7,851 nucleotides of DNA from an uncultured Dehalococcoidia bacterium. Lineage in GTDB: Bacteria; Chloroflexota; Dehalococcoidia; Tepidiformales; Tepidiformaceae. Each line of letters opens with the position of its first letter. Position 1 is the stretch's first letter. Positions 1 to 4,567 of this stretch are shown here, piece by piece. Position numbers and translations under genes: made by a program. Under the pieces are notes generated by a model. The model did not search any database, was not told the DNA's origin, and worked only from the letters and a program-made list of their open reading frames with translations. The stretch is taken from the NCBI GenBank assembly GCA_937954195.1, contig CALFYR010000453.1, forward strand, positions 1-7,851, read 5' to 3'.

Positions 1-393
1 CAATCGCTCCTCGCGGTCGAACCCGCCGAACTCCGCCTGCGCCTTCTGGGCACCTGGGGCATCGGCAAGGAAACCGCTGACGCCATCGTCGCCTACGCTG
101 CCCGCGAACCCGCGCTCGTCATCGACGCCTACACCATGCGCCTGTTCAGTCGCCTCGGTCATGGCCCTGGTTCAACTTCTTATGACGAGTGGCAAGCATG
201 GATGCTCGCTCACCTCCAAACCGAACGGAGCGCCACCAACCATCCTGAGACCGAGCGCGACCTCTACTGCCGCTACCACGCCCTCATCGTCATGCACTGC
301 AAGCACCTCTGCACGAAAGCGGCGCCCAGGTGCGGCGAATGCGAATTTGCTGGGCGCTGCGCGTTCGCCGCTAACCAGCCGCCACGGGTGTGA
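1..393 (+). CDS. Endonuclease III-like (HhH-GPD) DNA glycosylase, 3' part
   Basis: The reading frame is open from base 1, so the N-terminus lies outside the window; 130 residues are visible. Residues 15-46 form the helix-hairpin-helix: LLGTWGIGKETADAI, then VIDAYT, whose Asp42 corresponds to the catalytic Asp of the superfamily (Asp138 of E. coli Nth). The C-terminus carries the [4Fe-4S] ligands of the endonuclease III family, with the exact spacing C-x6-C-x2-C-x5-C (CTKAAPRC, GEC, EFAGRC). In base excision repair such enzymes remove damaged bases in the cytoplasm. The hairpin reads GIGKETA where Nth reads GVGRKTA, so Glu replaces the Lys that gives Nth its lyase activity. This resembles the MagIII/'endonuclease III-like' branch of probably monofunctional glycosylases. 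The substrate cannot be read from the sequence. The 3' end overlaps the convergent downstream gene by 23 bases. Confidence 0.88.
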   Translation, partial: QSLLAVEPAELRLRLLGTWGIGKETADAIVAYAAREPALVIDAYTMRLFSRLGHGPGSTSYDEWQAWMLAHLQTERSATNHPETERDLYCRYHALIVMHCKHLCTKAAPRCGECEFAGRCAFAANQPPRV

Positions 394-742
394 GCCCCCT
401 GATCGTGCGGAACACCGGCGTGTACACCTTGAAGTCCGTGATGGGTTCGGCCAACAGGCTGCGCAAATGGCCGCCGAGCTCGATGTAGCGTTCGTTCGTC
501 TGCTGCAGTTCGCGGTGCCTGGCGAACGCCTCGCGGCTTGCGTAATGCTCGTGCAGGAACACGATGTCCGGCTCATCCGGAGAGATATGAACCGTCACTC
601 CCAGGCAGCCCGGCTCGAGCTCCACACCGGCCTGCACCACCGCCCGGATCGCCTCCAGTAACGCGTCCCGCCGGCCGCTCTGCGCCCGCAACCGCGCCAC
701 AAGCACCATCCCCGAAACGTCCGAAATCACGTCGTCGCTCAT
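371..742 (-). CDS. Antibiotic biosynthesis monooxygenase (ABM)-domain protein
   Basis: A 123-residue protein whose residues about 12-108 match the small ABM ferredoxin-like alpha+beta fold: VLVARLRAQSG at the first strand, EPGCLGVTV, then FLHEHYASREAFARH, and a terminal strand near DFKVYTPV. The family includes quinol monooxygenases such as YgiN and heme-degrading IsdG-type enzymes. Members usually dimerise and often use no cofactor. The substrate here is unknown, and a YgiN-like role is only the default guess. The ATG at 742 is preceded by a good Shine-Dalgarno sequence (GGGGAGG, about 7 bases upstream), which favours it over the internal Met12. A sigma70-like promoter lies just upstream (775-803). 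The gene appears to be monocistronic: a strong hairpin separates it from the surface-protein gene upstream, and its last 23 bases overlap the convergent glycosylase gene. Confidence 0.8.
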   Translation of the reverse strand: MSDDVISDVSGMVLVARLRAQSGRRDALLEAIRAVVQAGVELEPGCLGVTVHISPDEPDIVFLHEHYASREAFARHRELQQTNERYIELGGHLRSLLAEPITDFKVYTPVFRTIRGLTPVAAG

Positions 743-774
743 CCTTGCGCCTCCCCGGGAACAACTCGCCAGCG

Positions 775-803
775 ATACTAGTTCGACATTTCAGGCATGG
801 CAA
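775..803 (-). promoter_or_regulatory. Sigma70-like promoter for the ABM-domain gene
   Basis: On the minus strand TTGCCA (803-798, 5 of 6 matches to the -35 consensus) is followed after exactly 17 bases by TAGTAT (780-775, 4 of 6 matches to the -10). This predicts transcription starting near 768, with a leader of about 26 bases carrying the GGGGAGG ribosome binding site before the ATG at 742. Motif and spacing are seen directly; promoter activity is inferred. Confidence 0.5.
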
Positions 804-815
804 CCGGCAGAAGAA

Positions 816-845
816 GGCCCCTCCCCGATTTCTCGGGGAGGGGCC
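816..845 (-). terminator. Strong intrinsic terminator after the TPTP-rich surface-protein gene
   Basis: A perfect 13-bp stem (816-828 with 833-845, GGCCCCTCCCCGA arm) closes a four-base loop. It lies 38 bases beyond the stop codon of the surface-protein gene ending at 884. On the minus strand the stem is followed by TTCTTCT, a modest U-rich tail, which suits Rho-independent termination in that direction. The plus-strand side continues AGGAACC, so the hairpin is unlikely to work in both directions. Confidence 0.75.
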
Positions 846-883
846 AGGAACCCCGGCGCCCATCCCACGCCGCCGCTCAGGGT

Positions 884-1651
884 CTACTCGTCGTCGTCGC
901 TTCGCCGCTCCCGCTTGTAGGCGACCAGCCCAAGGCTCAGTCCGAACAGCGCCAGCGCACCACCGACGAAGCTCAGCTCATCAGCGCCAATCACTTCCTT
1001 CGCCACCGGCACCACCAGGTTCACGCCCGGCACGCTCTCGATGGTGTTCCCTCGCTCGCGGCCCGTGCGCCGGTTGTCGTCGAGCGAATATTGCTCGCTG
1101 GCCTCGGCCTCCTCAGCCTCGGCGTCCGAATCGGTATCGGATTCCGCTTCACCCTCTCCGTCGGCAGGCGCATCGGCCGGGGCCTGGCCGCCGCTGCCGC
1201 CTCCGTTGTTTCCGCCCTGCGGCTGCTGAGGAGCGGGTTCCGGCGTGCTCGTGGCGTTCGGCGCTTCCGTCGGCTCCTCAGTCGCGGTCGGTTCTTCGGT
1301 CGGCTCGTCCTCCGGCATCGGCGTGGGCGTCCGGGTCGGCGGTACGGCAATCTCCAGCTTCGGGGTCGGCGTCTTGGTCGGCGGAAGCTGGATCTCAATC
1401 TTGGGAGTTGGGGTCGGAGTAACCGTCACAATCTGGATACCCTTTGTTGGCGTCACCAGCGGACCCAGCGGCTTCACGATCCGAATCTTCGGCGTGGGCG
1501 TCGCCGTCACCAGCGTCAACGGACCGTTGAAGGTGATCTTTGGCTCGTCGTCGGCGTGGGCGGTCCCTCCGCCCAGCATCGAAAGGCTGCCAACCGCGAA
1601 CATCCCGAGTGCGGCGGCGGTAATGGTCAGGGTTCGAATCGTGGTCTTCAT
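884..1651 (-). CDS. Secreted TPTP-repeat surface protein with C-terminal membrane anchor
   Basis: A 255-residue protein of no family I recognise. Residues 1-33 are a Sec signal peptide: basic MKTTIR, a hydrophobic core, and cleavage after AHA. Residues 49-113 contain four imperfect copies of a Thr/Pro unit of the form TPTPK-I-x-I followed by PP, a stalk-like arrangement common in Chloroflexota secreted proteins. Next comes a Pro/Glu/Thr- and Gly-rich stretch (114-166), then a very acidic one (167-184). The C-terminus (185-255) has SEQYSL, GADEL (222-226), a hydrophobic segment beginning GG (230-245), and KRERR plus an acidic tail. This layout suggests export and retention in the membrane with the body outside. 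The C-terminal part is paralogous to that of the neighbour at 1786-2976. The start is supported by AGGAGGAGA 8-10 bases upstream and by the signal peptide. There is no LPXTG motif. Function is unknown; envelope or adhesive roles are guesses. Confidence 0.85.
   Translation of the reverse strand: MKTTIRTLTITAAALGMFAVGSLSMLGGGTAHADDEPKITFNGPLTLVTATPTPKIRIVKPLGPLVTPTKGIQIVTVTPTPTPKIEIQLPPTKTPTPKLEIAVPPTRTPTPMPEDEPTEEPTATEEPTEAPNATSTPEPAPQQPQGGNNGGGSGGQAPADAPADGEGEAESDTDSDAEAEEAEASEQYSLDDNRRTGRERGNTIESVPGVNLVVPVAKEVIGADELSFVGGALALFGLSLGLVAYKRERRSDDDE
1313..1507 (-). repeat. Thr/Pro-rich protein repeats (TPTPK unit)
   Basis: Residues 49-113 of the surface protein repeat the pattern T-x-TPTPK-(I/L)-x-I-x-x-P-P. 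Copies begin near residues 49 (TPTPKIRIV), 78 (TPTPKIEIQLPP), 94 (TPTPKLEIAVPP) and 108 (TPTPMPE, degenerate). Spacing is 14-16 residues for the later copies and wider for the first. The alternation of Pro-rich turns with short beta-prone stretches suggests an extended stalk. Confidence 0.75.
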
Positions 1652-1667
1652 GGCAGGTCTCTCCTCC

Positions 1668-1707
1668 TGTTGTGCTGGTTAGACCGCCATCCCCGGCAGT
1701 TCTTACA
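1668..1707 (-). promoter_or_regulatory. Shared promoter-like element, copy A (upstream of the TPTP surface protein)
   Basis: On the minus strand TGTAAGAA (1707-1700) is followed by 13 unconserved bases and then CGGTCTAACCAGCACAACA. The same boxes at the same spacing precede the paralogous gene (copy B, 2995-3034). The spacing and the TGTAA/CGGTC boxes resemble an ECF-sigma -35/-10 pair, with transcription predicted to start within GCACAACA. That would leave a short leader carrying the AGGAGGAGA ribosome binding site. Conservation is seen directly; the sigma assignment is inference. Confidence 0.6.
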
Positions 1708-1738
1708 CGCCCGCAGAAATCTTTACCTTCACGCCGAA

Positions 1739-1762
1739 GAGCCCGGCATCGCTGCCGGGCTC
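1739..1762 (-). terminator. Hairpin after the jelly-roll-like surface-protein gene
   Basis: A perfect 10-bp stem (GAGCCCGGCA with TGCCGGGCTC) closes a four-base loop that reads GCGA, a GNRA-type tetraloop, on the minus strand. It starts 23 bases after the stop codon of the gene ending at 1786 and lies upstream of promoter-like copy A. The base after the stem is not a real T-run (TTCGGCG), so it may be a weak terminator or a 3'-end stabiliser. Its position favours transcript-end formation for the minus-strand gene. Confidence 0.5.
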
Positions 1763-1785
1763 CTGGCTTTCGATTCGCCTGTTCG

Positions 1786-2976
1786 TTAGTTCTGCGAACG
1801 CTCCCGCTTCATCGCCACGGCTGCCAGCACCAGGCCGAAGAAGGCAATCGCACCACCCAGCAGGCCAAGTTCATCAGCACCCACCAGGCTCGCGGGGCCG
1901 GCGATGTTCTCACCGGTCGCCGGCGCCGCCGGAGTCTCGGTCTGGCCGGATCCAAGAGCCGGGCGGTCGCCACCGTCGTTGGTCAGCTCGTACTGGTCGG
2001 AGGTCTCGGCGTCCTCCACCTCAGCCTCGTCGCCATCGTTGTCGGAAGTCGGCGCGCCGGGTGCGGGTTCGTCGTTGTCGTTACCCCCCGTGCCGTTGTC
2101 ATCCTGTCCCTGGGCGGCTGGCTGCTCCGGCTGAGCCGGCGCGGCAGGTTCTTCGTCTTCGCTGGTCGGCTCAACCGCGGGTTCTGCCGGCTCTTCGGGG
2201 TCGTCGGTCGGCTCCGGCTCCACCGGACCCTCGTCGTCGCCCCCGACCGGCTCTGCCGGGATCGGTCCATCACCATCGTCGTCGCCACCCGACGGTTCGG
2301 CCGGAATCGGGCCATCGTCGGTGGGAGCGGCGGGCTCAGCCGGCTCTTCCTCTTGCGCCGGCGCGCACATGCAGTCGTCCTCTGCCGGCTCACCCTCCGG
2401 AGCAGGCACGTACACCTGCGTCAGCTTGATGTCGTCGAAGAACGCCATGAAAGGCTCATTGCGCTTCAGGAATCCGCTGAGGTTCTTCTCAACAACCAGC
2501 GTCACCCGCGCCGAATGGGCCTCGCTGCCCGGCCACGGCACGGGGTTGTAGTAGAACTCTTTCCACTCGCCGGTCGCCTTTTGTGCTGGCAGTTCCGCAC
2601 CCACCAGGAAGTCGCTGCAGTTGTCGTCGGCGAACAACGAAACCTGGAAGGTCGCGCTCCCCTTGCGCTGCTGGTTCTCCGGGATGAACACTCGCCCCGA
2701 GAAGTCCACGTCGAGGTTCGGCATCACCGGCATGCACTGTGTCGCGGTGGCCGTGCTTGCGGCCGCCCCCGCCTTCACGTTCGTCAGCACGCCCATCGGG
2801 AACCCATCGTGCTTGGCGATGGTCGCGTTCTCGTTGGGCGTCCAGCCCTTCGCATTGATGTTGAAACCACCGTTCGTCACGTGGTCAACGACGGCGGCGC
2901 TGGCCGTGCCAGCAAACAGCGCCACCGCGGGAATCGCGGCGGCGGCTGCAATCGAAAACTTCTTCAAGCGGTTCAT
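1786..2976 (-). CDS. Secreted surface protein: beta-sandwich-like domain, acidic linker, C-terminal anchor
   Basis: A 396-residue protein with a Sec signal peptide (1-27, cleavage after ASA). Residues about 28-190 look like a jelly-roll module of the carbohydrate-binding (CBM4/9-like) type: VTNGGFNI and GWTPN near the start, VEKN, and a closing FFDDIKLTQVYV. Cys81 and Cys120 could form a disulfide. Ligand binding is inferred only from fold resemblance. Residues about 191-320 are a Pro/Glu/Asp-rich linker containing CMC (202-204) and an exact-length 15-residue tandem repeat (221-250). The C-terminus repeats the neighbour's module: SDNDGD, SDQYEL (326-331), a Gly/Pro spacer, GADEL (376-380), a hydrophobic segment with GG (381-389), then KRERSQN. 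This predicts an exported, membrane-retained protein. CAGGAGAGAG lies shortly before the ATG. The gene has its own promoter-like element (copy B). Function is unknown. Confidence 0.85.
   Translation of the reverse strand: MNRLKKFSIAAAAAIPAVALFAGTASAAVVDHVTNGGFNINAKGWTPNENATIAKHDGFPMGVLTNVKAGAAASTATATQCMPVMPNLDVDFSGRVFIPENQQRKGSATFQVSLFADDNCSDFLVGAELPAQKATGEWKEFYYNPVPWPGSEAHSARVTLVVEKNLSGFLKRNEPFMAFFDDIKLTQVYVPAPEGEPAEDDCMCAPAQEEEPAEPAAPTDDGPIPAEPSGGDDDGDGPIPAEPVGGDDEGPVEPEPTDDPEEPAEPAVEPTSEDEEPAAPAQPEQPAAQGQDDNGTGGNDNDEPAPGAPTSDNDGDEAEVEDAETSDQYELTNDGGDRPALGSGQTETPAAPATGENIAGPASLVGADELGLLGGAIAFFGLVLAAVAMKRERSQN
2227..2316 (-). repeat. 45-bp tandem repeat encoding two 15-residue acidic units
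   Basis: Residues 221-235 and 236-250 are consecutive copies of DGPIPAEP-x-GGDD-x-G, differing only at Ser/Val and Asp/Glu. The unit lies in the acidic linker between the beta-sandwich-like domain and the C-terminal anchor, and probably sets linker length. Confidence 0.75.
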
Positions 2977-2994
2977 TTGGCTCTCTCCTGCCCT

Positions 2995-3034
2995 TGTTGT
3001 GCAGGTAAGACCGGGGAACCGCTGATTTCTTACA
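2995..3034 (-). promoter_or_regulatory. Shared promoter-like element, copy B (upstream of the jelly-roll-like surface protein)
   Basis: On the minus strand TGTAAGAA (3034-3027), 13 unconserved bases, then CGGTCTTACCTGCACAACA. It aligns without gaps to copy A over 40 bases and differs from it inside the boxes at only two A/T positions. The gene start at 2976 is 18 bases beyond it, with CAGGAGAGAG in between. It resembles an ECF-type -35/-10 pair. An 8-bp inverted repeat (2993-3000 with 3032-3039) also flanks this copy but not copy A. Confidence 0.6.
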
Positions 3035-3043
3035 ACAAGTCCC

Positions 3044-4156
3044 TCAGACCGGCGCGGGAGACTTCTCGGGTGGCCCGCCGGCCATCAATGCCATCTCAGC
3101 CGGGCCCGGGTCGAGCTTCTCCGTGAGCACCGCCGTGAGGTGGTAGACATCCCGCGTCGCGTCGTCTCGTTGCCGCTGGTACCCGGCCATGGCGTCGTCC
3201 CAGGAAGCCCTTCCCGTGAACACCCCGTCTAGCGCCCGGGCCAGCTCTTCCGCGTCCCGCAACGCGTCGTTTATCCCCTGCCCAAGCAGCGGGTCACGGT
3301 AGTACCCGGCATCTCCAACCAGCGCCCAGCCATCCCCGTACGGTTTTCGGTAGAAGCTCTTGTGCGGCGTCAGCCCCATGATCTTCCCGCTGCGCTCCGC
3401 CTTCTCGTACCGCTCGATCAGCGAAGGCACCGTCGAAAGTGCCCGCCTGATGCTCCCCTCGATGTCCGAACGGAACGCTTTGTACTTGTCGGCCACCATC
3501 TCCACGCCGATGCACGCCTCACCATCGTTCGTCCGGAACACGAACATCGCGTACCCGCCGCCCATGTACAGCTCCTGCAGGTCACCACCGAAGTTCTTGA
3601 AGTACCCGTAGTAGCCCCCGGTGTGGCCCTCCACCACGTTGTACTCTTCGGCCCCAACCTGCCGCGCGACGAACGACTCGCGCCCATCGGCTCCGATCAC
3701 CACCTTCGCGCGTTCTTCGAACCGGTCATCGCCTCTGCGCCCACGAATCCCAACGATCTGGCCGTCTTCCTCGATCAGCGATTCGACCAGCACACCTTCG
3801 CGGACCTCCGCCCCCGCATCCCGCGCCGCGTCCACCAGGATTTTGTCGAGCACCGTCCGCCGCGGGCAGAGGGCGATCGGTTCGTTGGGGTCCGGCGGCA
3901 TGGTCATCCCGCCGATAGAACGCTGCGTCCCGCGCGTGACTGGCACGCCCGTCGCCACGATTCGGTCGTAAAGCCCCCAGGCCTGCAGCCGCATCACGCC
4001 ATCGGGCGTGATGAAGTGCGTCGAAAGCGTGTCGCTCGGGAACGTCGCCCGATCGACCACCAGCACCCTGTGCCCCGCCTGAGCCAGCAACATCGCTGTC
4101 GGCGAACCTGCGCACCGCGCCCCAACCACAATCGCGTCGTACATCGAAAAGCCCAT
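3044..4156 (-). CDS. FAD-dependent oxidoreductase (PHBH / geranylgeranyl-reductase-like fold)
   Basis: A 370-residue flavoprotein. The N-terminal Rossmann motif is DAIVVGARCAGSPTA (7-21), with VLVVDR (31-36) supplying the acidic residue for the adenosine ribose. VVIGADGRES (152-161) is the DG motif, and ALVGDAGYYRDPLLGQG (278-294) is the GD motif contacting the FAD ribityl/pyrophosphate. Together these place it in the p-hydroxybenzoate hydroxylase superfamily, near proteins usually annotated as NAD(P)/FAD-dependent oxidoreductase or geranylgeranyl reductase family. The GARCAGSPTA variant with STHFI (45-49) is typical of one actinobacterial/Chloroflexota branch. The substrate is unknown, and no biosynthetic partners lie nearby. 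The ATG at 4156 has no clear Shine-Dalgarno sequence, and Met5 (4144) is an equally possible start. There is no hairpin after the stop, so readthrough into the surface-protein gene 67 bases downstream is possible. The rpmB terminator insulates it upstream. Confidence 0.85.
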   Translation of the reverse strand: MGFSMYDAIVVGARCAGSPTAMLLAQAGHRVLVVDRATFPSDTLSTHFITPDGVMRLQAWGLYDRIVATGVPVTRGTQRSIGGMTMPPDPNEPIALCPRRTVLDKILVDAARDAGAEVREGVLVESLIEEDGQIVGIRGRRGDDRFEERAKVVIGADGRESFVARQVGAEEYNVVEGHTGGYYGYFKNFGGDLQELYMGGGYAMFVFRTNDGEACIGVEMVADKYKAFRSDIEGSIRRALSTVPSLIERYEKAERSGKIMGLTPHKSFYRKPYGDGWALVGDAGYYRDPLLGQGINDALRDAEELARALDGVFTGRASWDDAMAGYQRQRDDATRDVYHLTAVLTEKLDPGPAEMALMAGGPPEKSPAPV

Positions 4157-4230
4157 CCCGGCCGTAAAGTGAACGGCGGTTTAGTTTGTACCACGGCTGT
4201 CAAGGGCCCCGGTCTTCCCGCGACGCGCAC

Positions 4231-4253
4231 AGAAAAGCCGGGCATTGCCCGGC
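4231..4253 (-). terminator. Intrinsic terminator of the bL28 gene
   Basis: On the minus strand a 7-bp perfect stem GCCGGGC / GCCCGGC with an AAT loop is followed at once by TTTTCT. It begins 24 bases after the bL28 stop codon and has the classic hairpin plus U-tract form. Confidence 0.85.
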
Positions 4254-4277
4254 GTTCACTGCAATCCAGTGGATCTC

Positions 4278-4487
4278 TTAGTTCTTGACGAGAGTGCGAA
4301 GACAGCGGGTGCAGATGTTCAGGCGAATCGATTCGCCGCCAATCCAGATACGCTGCTTGCTGATGTTCGGCTTGAACGTCCGCGACTTCTTCGTCGCCTT
4401 CCGTTCCCAGCGCCCGCCATGGGTATGGCGAATGTGCCGTCCGAACATCGTGGTCTTCGCGCACACGTCGCATGCACCGCTTGCCAT
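4278..4487 (-). CDS. rpmB: 50S ribosomal protein bL28, zinc-ribbon form
   Basis: A 69-residue basic protein of the usual bL28 size. The N-terminal CDVC (Cys6, Cys9) and C-terminal CTRC (Cys59, Cys62) are the two halves of the zinc ribbon found in the Cys-containing form of bL28. The intervening sequence has FGRHIRHTHGG, the lysine/arginine stretch RKATKKSRTFKPNI and the IRLNICTRCLRTL ending, which match the family. It binds 23S rRNA in the large subunit. AAGGG lies about 12 bases before the ATG, so the ribosome binding site is modest. It is transcribed divergently from fakA with 80 bases between the starts, and a clean terminator follows (4231-4253), so it is probably a single-gene transcript. 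Identification is secure. Confidence 0.95.
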   Translation of the reverse strand: MASGACDVCAKTTMFGRHIRHTHGGRWERKATKKSRTFKPNISKQRIWIGGESIRLNICTRCLRTLVKN

Positions 4488-4523
4488 GCGTCAACTTCCC
4501 TTACGTGGCAGAATCGAACGCTC

Positions 4524-4553
4524 ATGGTAGCACTCGAACTCGGTAACGGCCAA
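4524..4553 (-). promoter_or_regulatory. Candidate promoter for rpmB
   Basis: On the minus strand TTGGCC (4553-4548), 18 bases, then an extended -10 TGC-TACCAT (TACCAT at 4529-4524). Each hexamer matches the sigma70 consensus at 4 of 6 positions. The start would fall near 4517, with a leader of about 30 bases. It lies in the 80-base divergent region shared with fakA, where I could not find a convincing plus-strand promoter. Confidence 0.4.
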
Positions 4554-4567
4554 ACCGGCGCCTGCGG

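Noticed and set aside
538..1422. Long Arg/Pro/Ser-rich plus-strand open frames across 538-1789
   Set aside because: They cross two terminator/promoter regions and lie antisense to recognised genes, and their composition is that of shadow frames.
884..2976. LPXTG or PEP-CTERM sorting signals in the two surface proteins
   Set aside because: The C-termini have the helix-plus-basic layout but neither LPXTG nor PEP motif, and no sortase or exosortase gene is present here.
2993..3039. 8-bp inverted repeat CTTGTTGT / ACAACAAG around promoter-like copy B
   Set aside because: It is absent from copy A and one arm overlaps the conserved box, so it may be chance; it is mentioned only with that element.
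1672..3126. A 484-codon open frame on the plus strand opposite the surface protein and part of the flavoprotein gene
   Set aside because: It is antisense to a gene with a signal peptide, ribosome binding site and clear domain structure. Its product is Arg/Val-rich low-complexity sequence typical of a GC-rich shadow frame.
4180..4203. A perfect -35 hexamer TTGACA (4203-4198, minus strand) upstream of the flavoprotein gene
   Set aside because: No acceptable -10 hexamer lies 16-18 bases downstream; the nearest AT-rich candidate (TAAACC) is only 14 bases away, so I did not annotate a promoter.
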